DNA from: CAYUBI01 sp964443005
Lineage (GTDB): Bacteria > Margulisbacteria > Riflemargulisbacteria > GWF2-35-9 > CAYUBI01
Length of the DNA: 64,000 bases
NCBI GenBank assembly: GCA_964443005.1
Contig: CAYUBI010000001.1
Coordinates: 26,230 to 90,229, forward strand
Direction: 5' to 3'
In this document: positions 1-8,622 of the stretch, in pieces
How the letters are laid out: every line of letters starts with the position of its first letter
Position numbering within the stretch: the stretch's first letter is position 1
The notes under the pieces: model-generated
Told to the model about the DNA's origin: nothing
The model's database searches: none
What the model saw: the letters and a program-made list of their open reading frames with translations, nothing else
Position numbers and translations under genes: made by a program

Positions 1-351
1 TGTCAGATCATGCATTTTTCTGAACATAACGACGCTATCATCGATTTTTTAACTCCAGAGGAACTTGAATTTATTGCTTTCATGATTACAATAAACAATG
101 AAACACAAAATCTAGAATCTATTTTTAATTTTACGGAAAAGCATACGCTAACTTCATTACAACTGAATCAGCTTTTGGGGTATTTAATGCGCTTAGTTCA
201 TGCTAAAATAAACAGTAAACTTCACGATGTAGTCGCTAGCAATCGTTTGATGTATCAATTTCAGATGCTTCGTTCTTACCAAAAGCGGCTCCATCGCCCA
301 GTAAATATTAAACATACTTTTGCAGCTGCACTTATGGAGTTAACATCATGA
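1..351 (+). CDS. holB: C-terminal fragment of probable DNA polymerase III delta' subunit (partial)
   Basis: The reading frame is open from the first base, so this is the 3' end of a longer gene. About 116 residues are visible: a helical, leucine-rich segment ending in a stretch (PVNIKHTFAAALMEL) that resembles the N-x-x-L-x-L-E-x-L-L-x-x-L helix closing many clamp-loader delta' subunits. The next gene encodes a PSP1/YaaT protein, and holB precedes yaaT in Firmicutes. The catalytically informative N-terminal ATPase part lies outside the window, so the identification rests on context and a weak C-terminal match. The stop overlaps the next start as ATGA, which indicates translational coupling. 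Confidence 0.45.
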   Translation, partial: CQIMHFSEHNDAIIDFLTPEELEFIAFMITINNETQNLESIFNFTEKHTLTSLQLNQLLGYLMRLVHAKINSKLHDVVASNRLMYQFQMLRSYQKRLHRPVNIKHTFAAALMELTS

Positions 352-1100
352 CCGATGAAAATGAATTAGATACACAATATAATTGCGAAGAAAAAAAACT
401 AGGCTATAATATTTATGTTGGAGTTAAACTAAAAACTTTTGATAAAGTTTATCCTATTATGCGCATTAATCTTCCAGTCAAACTGAATGATTTAGTTGTC
501 GTAGTTACGAGTAATGGTGAAGCATTAGGACAAATTGTCCTTAACAAACAATGTAGCAAACAACTTGAACATGTAAAATCCGATTTTCAAGTCAAACGAA
601 TTGTTCGTATTGCTACGCCTGAAGATGTTGAAAAAGATATTCAATTAGAATTGCTTAGAAACCAGCGATTTGTTGATGCTCAAAAAATAATTCGATCTAT
701 GAAACTCCCCATTCGTTTATTACTTGTTGAAATTCCTTTTGATGAACGAAAAACAATACTTTATTATAAAAAAGAAGATTCAAAAAACAAAATACCTGCT
801 AAAAAAAATCATATTCCTGCACTTACAACAGAATTAGAAACCTCATTAAATACAAAAATCGAATTACGTGAAGTTGGTGCTCGTGGTGAAGCTAAACTTT
901 TTGGTGGAATTGGAGCGTGTGGACGCCCATTATGCTGTGCAGAATGGCTAAACAAAAACAATCCCATTACTATTAAAATGGCAAAAGAACAAGGACTGTC
1001 AATCAATATCCCCAAATTATCAGGATTATGTGACCGCCTTATGTGTTGTATTGCCTACGAAAAAGATAGTTATCAAGATGGAGCATTTAAACATGACTGA
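348..1100 (+). CDS. ricT: PSP1 domain protein, RicT/YaaT family
   Basis: The 250-residue protein has the PSP1 C-terminal half with two cysteine clusters, CGRPLCC (Cys191, 196, 197) and LCDRLMCC (Cys228, 233, 234). These match the Fe-S ligand cysteines of RicT. In Bacillus, RicT works with RicA and RicF and promotes mRNA processing through RNase Y; no RicA or RicF homologue is visible here, so the biochemical role is carried over from the family. The N-terminal part (about residues 20-140) corresponds to the conserved YaaT fold. The gene starts inside the stop of the preceding holB-like gene and overlaps the HIT gene by 8 bp, so it lies within one operon. Confidence 0.85.
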   Translation: MTDENELDTQYNCEEKKLGYNIYVGVKLKTFDKVYPIMRINLPVKLNDLVVVVTSNGEALGQIVLNKQCSKQLEHVKSDFQVKRIVRIATPEDVEKDIQLELLRNQRFVDAQKIIRSMKLPIRLLLVEIPFDERKTILYYKKEDSKNKIPAKKNHIPALTTELETSLNTKIELREVGARGEAKLFGGIGACGRPLCCAEWLNKNNPITIKMAKEQGLSINIPKLSGLCDRLMCCIAYEKDSYQDGAFKHD

Positions 1101-1428
1101 TTGTATTTTTTGTAAAATAATTAACGGAACTATTTCGTCAAAACCAATTTATAAAGATGATCACTTTTTTGTTATTCCAGATATCGACGCACAATCTCCT
1201 CAACATTATTTATTTATTTCTTGCAAACATTATGCTAACATACTAAAAGCACCAGATACAATTGGAGTACACATGATGAAATCATTAAAAGAGGTAGCGA
1301 CATTACTCAATATCGAAAAAGATGGATTTCGTGTAGTAACCAATATCAACGAAAATGGCGGGCAAAGTGTGCCACATTTTCATGTACATGTGTTAGCCGG
1401 TCGTCAAATGAAATGGCCGCCTGGATAA
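1093..1428 (+). CDS. HIT family nucleotide-binding hydrolase (HinT-like)
   Basis: The 111-residue protein begins with the zinc-type CxxC motif (Cys-Ile-Phe-Cys) typical of HinT proteins and ends with the histidine triad HFHVHVLAGR plus a tryptophan-containing tail. HinT enzymes hydrolyse purine nucleoside phosphoramidates and aminoacyl-adenylates. An in-frame extension upstream exists, but the ATG at 1093 is preferred: GGAG at 1080-1083 is well spaced and the protein then starts exactly at the family's conserved MTDCIFCKI. It overlaps the end of the PSP1 gene and precedes rpsU, a common housekeeping order. Confidence 0.9.
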   Translation: MTDCIFCKIINGTISSKPIYKDDHFFVIPDIDAQSPQHYLFISCKHYANILKAPDTIGVHMMKSLKEVATLLNIEKDGFRVVTNINENGGQSVPHFHVHVLAGRQMKWPPG

Positions 1429-1456
1429 AAAATTTAATGTATTGGAGGTTAGAACC

Positions 1457-1657
1457 GTGGCTGAGACTTATCGTCAACCGAACGAACCCTTAGATAAAGT
1501 ACTACGTAAATTTAAGCGTCAATTAAAATCCGAAGGACTGATTGAGGAACTAAAAAAACGCGAATATTTTGAAAAACCAAGTGTAACAAAAAAACGCGAA
1601 ATGTCTGCAGCAGTTAGACGCAACAAAACGCGCCAACTGCAAGAGGATGCGTGGTAA
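1457..1657 (+). CDS. rpsU: 30S ribosomal protein S21
   Basis: This small basic protein of about 66 residues carries the S21 signature: EPLDKVLRKFKRQ, then a Lys/Arg-rich C-terminus beginning REYFEKPS. S21 takes part in initiation-site recognition on the small subunit. A GTG start at 1457 is chosen because GGAGG lies at 1444-1448 and because residues upstream do not fit the family. The stop codon overlaps the GTG start of the following permease gene by 7 bp. Confidence 0.93.
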   Translation: MAETYRQPNEPLDKVLRKFKRQLKSEGLIEELKKREYFEKPSVTKKREMSAAVRRNKTRQLQEDAW

Positions 1658-2745
1658 AACTTCTTGATAAATATCTGCTAAAAGAAGCATTTTTTGCTTT
1701 CTTCTTTGCAGTTATTGGATTTATTCTTATTGGACTCGTTGATACGCTATTTACCCTGATTGATTTATTTGTTAATCGGGGGGTAGCGTTTTTGCTAGTT
1801 TGTAAATTGCTCGCCTTTCGCATTCCCTCGATTATCATATTATTTTTACCCATGGCTATTCTCTTTTCCGTTATGTTATTATTTATTCGAATTGCAAAAG
1901 ATAATGAACTAACGATTTTACGATCCAGTGGTATTTCGCTAGGCCGGATTCTTTGTCCGGTAATGATATTCATGCTAGGAATATCATTTTTATCTTTCTA
2001 TTTAGATAGTTATCTGGTTCCTTGGAGCAACTATGTTTCAAATGAACTCATTCGAAAAGTCGTATTAAAAGACCCTCAACCTGACATCACGGAACGAATT
2101 TTCTTTAAAGATACCCAAAATCGATTTTTCTATATTGATCATGTAGACTTGAAATCTCATCTTTATTCCCAGGTTATGATTTATGAAACTTGTGGAACGT
2201 ATCCACGAGTTATCCTTGCCAAGTTTGCTCAATGGCAACAAAATCAATGGGTACTACGTGATGGAAAAATTCATCGATATAATGACCAAGGATATTTATC
2301 TTATGATATGGCGTTTCAGGAAATGACAATTGACGTAAATTATAATCCAGAACAATTTTTTAATAAACAAAAAAGCAGCTACGAAATGAGCGCAAAAGAA
2401 CTTCAAACACAAATTAAAATGTTTAAGCAAGGCGGCATTTCTACAACTCGCTTAGCTGTAGACTATCATATGAAATTCAGTTTTGCAGGAGCAAGTTTTA
2501 TTTTTGGTATGATTGGATTAATGTTAACATCTATTTTGGTTCGCAGCGGAAAAGATTGGTGGAAAGTAATCACTGCAGTTCTATTAGCATTGTTATGTGT
2601 GGGCTTTTACTTTTTTTTAATGGCTTTTTTTCGTTCCTTTGGATATGGGGGGATGATTTCACCACTATGGGCAGCTTGGACACCTAACTTGATTTTTGGC
2701 AGTATCGGCGGTATCGTATTAATACATGAAGTGATATATCGATGA
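1651..2745 (+). CDS. LptF/LptG (YjgP/YjgQ) family permease
   Basis: The protein has 364 residues with membrane helices near residues 12-33, 47-74, 98-118, and three more after residue 270 (about 275-293, 306-327, 337-357). Between them is a periplasmic beta-rich domain of about 140 residues. This is the LptF/LptG arrangement: these subunits of the LptB2FG transporter extract lipopolysaccharide from the inner membrane. LptF and LptG are hard to tell apart from sequence alone and only one is present here, so no symbol is given. The GTG start at 1651 overlaps the rpsU stop and has AGAGGA just upstream. It implies an LPS-like lipid in this organism. Confidence 0.88.
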   Translation: MVKLLDKYLLKEAFFAFFFAVIGFILIGLVDTLFTLIDLFVNRGVAFLLVCKLLAFRIPSIIILFLPMAILFSVMLLFIRIAKDNELTILRSSGISLGRILCPVMIFMLGISFLSFYLDSYLVPWSNYVSNELIRKVVLKDPQPDITERIFFKDTQNRFFYIDHVDLKSHLYSQVMIYETCGTYPRVILAKFAQWQQNQWVLRDGKIHRYNDQGYLSYDMAFQEMTIDVNYNPEQFFNKQKSSYEMSAKELQTQIKMFKQGGISTTRLAVDYHMKFSFAGASFIFGMIGLMLTSILVRSGKDWWKVITAVLLALLCVGFYFFLMAFFRSFGYGGMISPLWAAWTPNLIFGSIGGIVLIHEVIYR

Positions 2746-2758
2746 AAGGAACTCGGAG

Positions 2759-3178
2759 ATGAACGTTCTTGTACTAAATGGTCCAAATTTGAATATGTTA
2801 GGTCAACGCGAACCTGAAATTTATGGAACTCAAACATTAAAGGATTTGGAAAATGAATTAAAAACAGCATATAAACAAATTTCGTTTGAATGGTTTCAAT
2901 CAAATCACGAAGGCACCTTGATTGATCGAATTCAAACCACAATTCATGAATCATGGAATGGGCTCATTATCAATCCTGGAGCACTCACACATTACTCTAT
3001 TTCATTACACGATGCACTCAAACTTTTATCTATCCCCATTATTGAAGTTCACTTGTCAAATATTTATTCGCGAGAATCTTTTCGCCACCATTCCGTAATT
3101 TCTCCACTAACAAAAGGCGTTATTTGCGGATTTGGATTTAAAAGCTATCATTTAGCAATTCAAGCGCTTATATCATGA
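2759..3178 (+). CDS. aroQ: 3-dehydroquinate dehydratase, type II
   Basis: The 139-residue protein is the usual type II size and shows the full signature: LNGPNLNMLGQREPEIYG at the N-terminus with the catalytic loop Arg/Tyr, then QSNHEG, NPGALTHYSISLHDAL, and EVHLSN followed by the FRHHS loop. The enzyme converts 3-dehydroquinate to 3-dehydroshikimate in aromatic amino-acid synthesis. AAAGGA at about 2746-2750 gives good spacing to the ATG. It overlaps the following M24 peptidase start as ATGA, the aroQ-pepP order also seen in Firmicutes. Confidence 0.96.
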   Translation: MNVLVLNGPNLNMLGQREPEIYGTQTLKDLENELKTAYKQISFEWFQSNHEGTLIDRIQTTIHESWNGLIINPGALTHYSISLHDALKLLSIPIIEVHLSNIYSRESFRHHSVISPLTKGVICGFGFKSYHLAIQALIS

Positions 3179-3942
3179 CATGGCAGCATCAGCTATTCAA
3201 ACAACTTAATCGTTTAAATCATTATTGCGATCAATATTTCGAAATAAAATCAACTGCTGAAATTCTACTCATTCAAAAAGCTTGCGCTATTACTGTTGAT
3301 ATTTTTCAAACAATTATTCATGAACTTGACGAAAACCGAACAGAACTTGACATTGCTTCCAAAATGAAAAAACTTGCATTAGCAAAAGGCGCAGATGACA
3401 TGGCCTTTACGACTATAGTTGCCTGCGGAAACCGAACATCTTTAGTGCATGCAGATGCATCAACAAACAAGCTACAACGAAATTCATTAATCATGTTTGA
3501 TTTTGGTGTTGTAGTCCGCGGCTATCATAGCGATCTAACCCGTACAATTTTTTGGGGAAAACAAAAAAAAATAGAAAAAAAACAATTTGAACTATATCAA
3601 CTGGTAGCAACAGCACAATTAGAAGCTTTAAAAATGATTCGCGCAGGCGTATATGTAAAAGACATTGATGAACACGTTCGTTGGCTTTTTAGTAAACATA
3701 AACTTGAAAATTGTTTTCCTCATTCTTTAGGTCATGGTGTAGGCCTTCGAATTCACGAATCGCCTAGAATATCCAATAAAAACATGGAGGCTCAACTAAA
3801 AGCTGGCATGGTCATTACTATTGAACCAGGCCTATATATTCCTGAAAAATATGGAATTCGAATTGAAGATACCCTTGTCGTGACGTCAACTGGTTATAAA
3901 AACTTAACCGAAGGCGCTAGTAAGGAGCTGTTTATTGCGTAA
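3175..3942 (+). CDS. M24 family metallopeptidase, Xaa-Pro aminopeptidase-like, catalytic domain only
   Basis: The dinuclear metal ligands of the pita-bread fold are all present: Asp109 and Asp120 (FDFGVVVRGYHSDLT), His187 (GHGVG), Glu217 (IEPG) and Glu231 (RIEDT). Prolidase/PepP-type enzymes remove N-terminal residues before proline. At 255 residues it lacks the roughly 130-residue N-terminal creatinase-like domain of standard PepP, keeping only a short helical lead-in. That is either a compact subfamily or an N-terminal loss. It is distinct from the methionine aminopeptidase at 26857-27630. It overlaps both neighbours within the aroQ-ispD-ispF operon. Confidence 0.85.
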   Translation: MTWQHQLFKQLNRLNHYCDQYFEIKSTAEILLIQKACAITVDIFQTIIHELDENRTELDIASKMKKLALAKGADDMAFTTIVACGNRTSLVHADASTNKLQRNSLIMFDFGVVVRGYHSDLTRTIFWGKQKKIEKKQFELYQLVATAQLEALKMIRAGVYVKDIDEHVRWLFSKHKLENCFPHSLGHGVGLRIHESPRISNKNMEAQLKAGMVITIEPGLYIPEKYGIRIEDTLVVTSTGYKNLTEGASKELFIA

Positions 3943-4624
3943 TCATGTAATCATTGCAGCTGGAGGAACTGGATCCAGACTCGGTCAAGCCAAAGGAAAA
4001 CAATTATTACTCATACACGGCAAACCAAGTGTCGTTTGGGCAATCGAAGCTTTTCAAAACTGCCAACAAATTCACAATATCATTGTTGTTATTCAAAATG
4101 AAGACGTGGCAACAATGAAGCAATTAGTTAACCAATTTTTATTAACAAAAGTTTCTTCCATTATTGTATCATCCCCAGTTAGCAGATTTTATTCTGTTAA
4201 ACAAGGCGTAACAGCTATTCAAGGCGCACAAAAAGATGATAACGTGCTGATTCATGACGGAGCTCGTCCCTTAATTCAATCTAATACAATTTCTCAACTC
4301 ATTCAACAAAATGAACCTGCCATTGTTATGGCAACACCTATAACAGATACAATCAAGCAAATCAATAATAAAAATATTATTGTAGCAACACTAGATCGAG
4401 AACAATTGTTTGCAGTTCAAACCCCTCAACTTTTTCAATATGAGATACTAATGAAAGCCTATTCAACAATTCGGTCAGATCATTTTACTGACGAAGCTGG
4501 GTTAGTTGAAGCTCTAGGAATTCCTATCAAAATCTTTCAAGGGCAATCAGATAACCTTAAAATCACAACATCCATCGATTTAATAATCGCTGAAAAGAAA
4601 CTAATGTCATGCGCATTGGCATAG
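3935..4624 (+). CDS. ispD: 2-C-methyl-D-erythritol 4-phosphate cytidylyltransferase
   Basis: The 229-residue protein opens with the nucleotidyltransferase loop AAGGTGSRLGQAKGKQ and contains DGARPL, TPITDTIK, TPQLFQ and TDEAGLVE, all IspD hallmarks. It activates MEP with CTP in the non-mevalonate isoprenoid pathway. The start is a TTG at 3935, supported by TAAGGAG at 3921-3927; no ATG or GTG fits. It overlaps the upstream peptidase gene by 8 bp and ispF by 16 bp, so these are two separate but translationally coupled enzymes rather than the IspDF fusion found in some bacteria. Confidence 0.95.
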   Translation: MRNHVIIAAGGTGSRLGQAKGKQLLLIHGKPSVVWAIEAFQNCQQIHNIIVVIQNEDVATMKQLVNQFLLTKVSSIIVSSPVSRFYSVKQGVTAIQGAQKDDNVLIHDGARPLIQSNTISQLIQQNEPAIVMATPITDTIKQINNKNIIVATLDREQLFAVQTPQLFQYEILMKAYSTIRSDHFTDEAGLVEALGIPIKIFQGQSDNLKITTSIDLIIAEKKLMSCALA

Positions 4625-5094
4625 GCTACGACGTTCACGCATTAGTGCCCAATCGAAAACTTATTCTGGGTGGCGTTCACATTCCCTTTCCTTTAGGACT
4701 TTTAGGGCACAGCGATGCAGATGTACTAATTCACGCAATCATGGATGCACTTCTAGGTGCTGCAGGTCTAGGTGTTATTGGTGAATTATTTCCAGATACA
4801 GATCCTACTTTATTCGGAATTTCATCTCTCATTTTACTGAAAAAAGTACATGATTTATTAATAAAAAAATCATTTCAAATAATAAATCTAGATACGATTG
4901 TGATTGCGCAAGCTCCAAAAATCATGCCATACAGTGCTGAAATGAAAATATCTATCAGTAAAGTTTTGAATACAGCCCCTGATAATATCAATATAAAGGC
5001 AACTACAACTGAAAAACTTGGCTATTTAGGCAGAAGCGAAGGAATTGCAGCAGAAGCAGTTGTTCTGCTTGAGAAAATATCAGTAAAAGGATAA
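4609..5094 (+). CDS. ispF: 2-C-methyl-D-erythritol 2,4-cyclodiphosphate synthase
   Basis: The 161-residue protein starts with the zinc-binding GYDVHAL (Asp8, His10), followed by GGVHIPF and the LGHSDADVLIHA segment carrying the third zinc ligand. ATTTEKLGYLGR near the C-terminus is the cytidine-binding region. It cyclises CDP-ME 2-phosphate in the MEP pathway, two steps after IspD. The length and spacing match the family. It begins inside ispD and ends 33 bp before glmS. Confidence 0.96.
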   Translation: MRIGIGYDVHALVPNRKLILGGVHIPFPLGLLGHSDADVLIHAIMDALLGAAGLGVIGELFPDTDPTLFGISSLILLKKVHDLLIKKSFQIINLDTIVIAQAPKIMPYSAEMKISISKVLNTAPDNINIKATTTEKLGYLGRSEGIAAEAVVLLEKISVKG

Positions 5095-5127
5095 GATAGT
5101 CTTGAGTCAATATAAGGAGAAAATTCT

Positions 5128-6963
5128 ATGTGCGGTATTTTTGGATATTTAGGCAAACGTAATGCAAGCCCTATTATTGTCGAAGGATTAAAAGGACTTG
5201 AATATCGAGGATACGACAGCGCAGGAATTGCAACAATCCACCGTGATCATCTTGATCTTCGCAAAACAGCAGGCAAAGTAGATGTGCTTAAAAAGCTCAT
5301 TCAAGAAAAACCTATGGAAGGCACTGTAGGAGTCGGGCATACTCGATGGGCAACCCACGGTGAACCAACAGATTTGAATTCTCATCCACAATTAGATTGC
5401 AAAAAACAACTCTGCGTCATTCATAATGGTATTATTGAAAACTACGTGCAAATCAAAGAAGAATTACTCAGTGAAGGTCATTGTTTTATTTCAGATACAG
5501 ACACAGAAGTGATTGCACACTTAATCGAAAAATTCTATACAGACAATAATTTTGAAGAAGCAGTATTACAAGCTATTCGCAAACTAAAAGGTGCTTATGC
5601 GATTGGAGTAATCCATATCAACCATCCAGATCAAATTATTGTCGCACGTAAAGGCAGTCCCTTATTAATCGGATTTGGAAAAAATGAATATTTTATTGCT
5701 TCTGACATTGCACCTATCTTAAAATATACTAAAAAAGTTGTGTATCTTGATGACTTTCAACTTGCCAATATTCAACGTGGATATGTTGTTTTTAAAAACG
5801 GTGATGGAGAACTCGTTAAAAAAACACCCATTGAAGTAGATATGGAAATTGAAGTAGCTGAAAAAGAGGGATTCGATTATTTTATGATGAAAGAAATTTT
5901 TGAACAACCACGTGCAATTAGCGACACCCTTGCAGGCAGATATGATGCTGAAAAAGGTGAAATTTTCTTTTATAAATTAACAATGTCAAATCGTGAACTG
6001 CTAAACATCAATCGAATTGTTATTACAGCATGCGGAACCTCATTAAATGCTGGATTGATTGGCGAATTCTTTCTTGAAAAATTTGCAAATGTCCCAGTTG
6101 AAGTAGAATTTGCTGCCGAATTTCGATATCGCAATCCCATTATTGACCATCGAACACTCGTATTAGCTATTAGTCAATCAGGCGAAACTGCAGATACCAT
6201 TGCTGCAGTAATAGAAGCTAAAAATAAAGGCGCAATGGTCCTATCTATTTGCAATGTAGTAAACAGCACAATTACTCGAGAATCCCATGGAGTCATTTAT
6301 ACTCGTGCAGGAATCGAAATTGGCGTAGCATCAACCAAAGCCTTTAGCACACAAATTATTGCGTTATATATGTTTGCACTCTACTTGGGGCAAATTAAAT
6401 GGTCAATTGAACCCAAAGAATTAATTGAGCGCTTAAAAGAACTCATTGCACTTCCTCATCGTATTCAGCAAGAACTTTTGGACGATCATGACGAAATAAA
6501 ACGTATTGCACGTAAATATCATCAAACACGAAACTTTCTATATTTAGGTCGTGGGATTGGATTTCCAGTTGCTATGGAAGGTGCTCTTAAAATGAAAGAA
6601 ATCTCCTATATTCATGCCGAAGGCTATTCAGCAGCAGAAATGAAACATGGTCCCATTGCTTTAATTGACGAAGACATGCCAGTAGTTGTTATAGCAACTC
6701 AACATCGCGCTTACGAAAAAATTCTTAGCAATATTTCCGAAGTTAAAGCGCGAAAAGGCAAAGTTATTGCTGTTGCAACTAAAGGCGACAAGAAAATTAA
6801 AGAATTTGTTGATGATGTTATTTATATTCCAGATTCCAGTGAAGAATTAGGTGCAATTTTGGAAGTAATCCCACTTCAGTTACTAGCTTATTACTCTGCA
6901 GTACTACGAGGATGTCATATTGATCAACCACGTAATTTGGCTAAAAGTGTAACTGTGGAGTAA
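5128..6963 (+). CDS. glmS: glutamine--fructose-6-phosphate aminotransferase (isomerizing)
   Basis: The 611-residue protein has an N-terminal class II glutamine amidotransferase domain (Cys2 nucleophile after Met removal, MCGIFGYLGKR; TRWATHG; HNGIIENY) and two SIS domains with SQSGETADT and EGALKMKEISY. It ends with the conserved DQPRNLAKSVTVE tail. It makes glucosamine-6-phosphate for peptidoglycan and LPS. AAGGAG precedes the ATG. The 33-bp upstream gap is too short for a glmS ribozyme. It is followed after 4 bp by a UDP-glucose pyrophosphorylase gene, which makes a small nucleotide-sugar unit. Confidence 0.97.
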   Translation: MCGIFGYLGKRNASPIIVEGLKGLEYRGYDSAGIATIHRDHLDLRKTAGKVDVLKKLIQEKPMEGTVGVGHTRWATHGEPTDLNSHPQLDCKKQLCVIHNGIIENYVQIKEELLSEGHCFISDTDTEVIAHLIEKFYTDNNFEEAVLQAIRKLKGAYAIGVIHINHPDQIIVARKGSPLLIGFGKNEYFIASDIAPILKYTKKVVYLDDFQLANIQRGYVVFKNGDGELVKKTPIEVDMEIEVAEKEGFDYFMMKEIFEQPRAISDTLAGRYDAEKGEIFFYKLTMSNRELLNINRIVITACGTSLNAGLIGEFFLEKFANVPVEVEFAAEFRYRNPIIDHRTLVLAISQSGETADTIAAVIEAKNKGAMVLSICNVVNSTITRESHGVIYTRAGIEIGVASTKAFSTQIIALYMFALYLGQIKWSIEPKELIERLKELIALPHRIQQELLDDHDEIKRIARKYHQTRNFLYLGRGIGFPVAMEGALKMKEISYIHAEGYSAAEMKHGPIALIDEDMPVVVIATQHRAYEKILSNISEVKARKGKVIAVATKGDKKIKEFVDDVIYIPDSSEELGAILEVIPLQLLAYYSAVLRGCHIDQPRNLAKSVTVE

Positions 6964-6967
6964 TCGA

Positions 6968-8098
6968 ATGACTTTGCATCAAACTTACCTCAACGAAATT
7001 AAAAACCGTTTAGATAAAGACCGTACACCCGTACTTTTTGTTGAAGCATTTCTAGATCTTTATCATCAATATATTTCTGGCCAAACAGGATTAGTAGAAA
7101 ACAAAGATATTTACGCTCCAGATCCAGAGAAAATTTTTTCGTATGCAAAAATTGCTAACTATCATGATATTGGCTATAATCAAATCAAACATTTAGCTAT
7201 AGTTCGGCTAAATGGAGGACTGGCCACAAGCATGGGACTCAAACAACCTAAAGCATTATTAAATATTCAATCTGGTACTAATTTTCTTGATAATATGATC
7301 CAAACGGTTAGTAAATTACGGCAACAGCATCAATGTCATATACCCATGGTGCTCATGAATAGTTTTGCAACCCAAGCAGAAACTATTGATTACATTGCAT
7401 TTTTTGCTAATCTATTACTGAAAGATCTTCCCAACGTTTTTGTTCAATGCCGTATGCCACGAATCAATGCAGAAACAAAAGCACCTTTTTCCTGTCCAGA
7501 TGATCCAGACCAAGAATGGTATCCACCCGGTCATGGAGACATGTACCATGCTATTATGATTTCAGGAATCGCCGAATATTTACTGACATTAGGCGTTGAA
7601 TATTTGTTTATTGCCAATATTGATAATCTGGGTGCTACAGTTGATCCCGCAATTTTAGGATTTATGCATGATAACAACCTACCATTCCTAATGGAAGTAA
7701 CCGCAAGAACAGAACAAGATAAAAAAGGAGGGCACTTAGCATTAAACTCAAAAGGCGAGTTTATTCTTCGAGAACGTGCACAATGTTCAGCAGACGAATT
7801 AAACGATTTTGAAAATATTTCAAAGTACAGTTTTTTTAATACTAATAATCTTTGGATCCGCTTAAAAACAATTGTACAATATTACCATAATAAATCATTC
7901 ATTAAGCTTCCCTTGATTGTCAATCCAAAAACAATTAAAACTGCGCATAGTTGCACAGACATTGTTCAATTGGAAACAGCTATTGGTTCAGGAATCACAG
8001 AATTAAAAGGTATACCCTTAATTGTTCCGCGCAGTCGCTTTAAACCTATTAAATACTGGGAAGATTTAATTTCAGAACGAATAAAAAATAAAAAATAA
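6968..8098 (+). CDS. UTP--glucose-1-phosphate uridylyltransferase, UDPGP (eukaryotic-type) family
   Basis: The 376-residue protein has the UDPGP-fold nucleotide loop VRLNGGLATSMGLKQPKAL near residues 82-100, a GHGDMYHA substrate motif and a FIANIDNLGATVDP segment. This is the UDPGP family, unrelated to bacterial GalU. It would make UDP-glucose for the GalE-type epimerases encoded further along. The usual Gly of LNGGLGTSMG is Ala here, a mild variation in the triphosphate loop. GTGGAG upstream of the ATG serves as the ribosome site, and the gap to glmS is only 4 bp. A UDP-N-acetylhexosamine pyrophosphorylase is a less likely alternative. Confidence 0.85.
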   Translation: MTLHQTYLNEIKNRLDKDRTPVLFVEAFLDLYHQYISGQTGLVENKDIYAPDPEKIFSYAKIANYHDIGYNQIKHLAIVRLNGGLATSMGLKQPKALLNIQSGTNFLDNMIQTVSKLRQQHQCHIPMVLMNSFATQAETIDYIAFFANLLLKDLPNVFVQCRMPRINAETKAPFSCPDDPDQEWYPPGHGDMYHAIMISGIAEYLLTLGVEYLFIANIDNLGATVDPAILGFMHDNNLPFLMEVTARTEQDKKGGHLALNSKGEFILRERAQCSADELNDFENISKYSFFNTNNLWIRLKTIVQYYHNKSFIKLPLIVNPKTIKTAHSCTDIVQLETAIGSGITELKGIPLIVPRSRFKPIKYWEDLISERIKNKK

Positions 8099-8120
8099 AA
8101 TAATAAAAAAACGTAACTTA

Positions 8121-8129
8121 TGATATAAT
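8121..8129 (+). promoter_or_regulatory. extended -10 promoter of ssrA
   Basis: A TG-A-TATAAT element ends 12 bp before the mature 5' end of the tmRNA. This perfect extended -10 compensates for a poor -35 region, which is AT-rich without a TTGACA match. Transcription would start near 8136-8138. Confidence 0.7.
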
Positions 8130-8141
8130 CTAGTCATTCTC

Positions 8142-8513
8142 GGGGGTGCCTGGCTTCGACGGGAAGGAACTTGATTTATGGGGCGAGTCGAGGAGCTGCC
8201 AGGCCTCGTTAAAAGGCAGAAAAAAACAAACGCAAACAATTTTAAAAACGCGTTCGCTATTGCAGAAGTAGCACAAGCAGCCTAATTTAGACTGCGCGTC
8301 GTGTCCGTTTTATCGGCGGATGGGTACGGCGTAAAATTGCCGATGTAGTGACCCTTAGGTGATGTCCTTTAGGAAACGAAATCTTTTGCATCTCGCTAAG
8401 CAGTTAGGGTGTCGGTACCCTGTGTTTTAGTAAAATTTAAGAATCGACTACACTCGTAGGCCTGTAAATAAAGAACTTTTCGGACAGGGGTTCGATTCCC
8501 CTCACCTCCACCA
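8142..8513 (+). ncRNA. ssrA: transfer-messenger RNA (tmRNA)
   Basis: The 5' end GGGGGTGcctggcttcgac and the 3' end ggttcgattcccctCACCTCCacca form a seven-pair tRNA-like acceptor stem (with one G-U), a TTCGATT T-loop and an encoded CCA. The 372-nt RNA contains an internal tag frame at 8232-8285 ending in TAA. tmRNA with SmpB rescues ribosomes stalled on broken mRNAs and tags the product for proteolysis. It is a one-piece, unpermuted tmRNA. It has its own promoter and lies between the UDP-glucose pyrophosphorylase gene and a TPR protein gene. Confidence 0.97.
8232..8285 (+). other. tmRNA proteolysis-tag reading frame
   Basis: Starting from GCA as the likely resume codon, the frame encodes ANNFKNAFAIAEVAQAA followed by TAA. 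The alanine-rich hydrophobic end is typical of ssrA tags, although it ends VAQAA rather than the common LALAA or LAA-type C-terminus. The resume codon is inferred by homology with the GCA-AAC starts of other tags. Confidence 0.85.
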
Positions 8514-8524
8514 GACAACTTTTT

Positions 8525-8566
8525 AATGTCGTAAACTCCCCTATAAGCCTGAAGGGGAGCGACATT
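8525..8566 (+). terminator. bipartite hairpin downstream of ssrA
   Basis: AATGTCG (8525-8531) pairs perfectly with CGACATT (8560-8566). An inner stem CTCCCC (8536-8541) pairs with GGGGAG (8554-8559), with a 4-nt bulge on one side. It lies 11 nt after the tmRNA CCA end. The 3' flank is AT-rich but not a clean U-tract, so it may be a weak terminator or a processing barrier rather than a textbook one. Confidence 0.55.
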
Positions 8567-8622
8567 CAGAAAATTTATTTTATAGTCTAGAAAAATTTTA
8601 TTAAAAAGCGTAATATTACAAA

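Noticed and set aside
5095..5127. glmS ribozyme
   Set aside because: The gap before glmS is only 33 bp, too short for the ribozyme.
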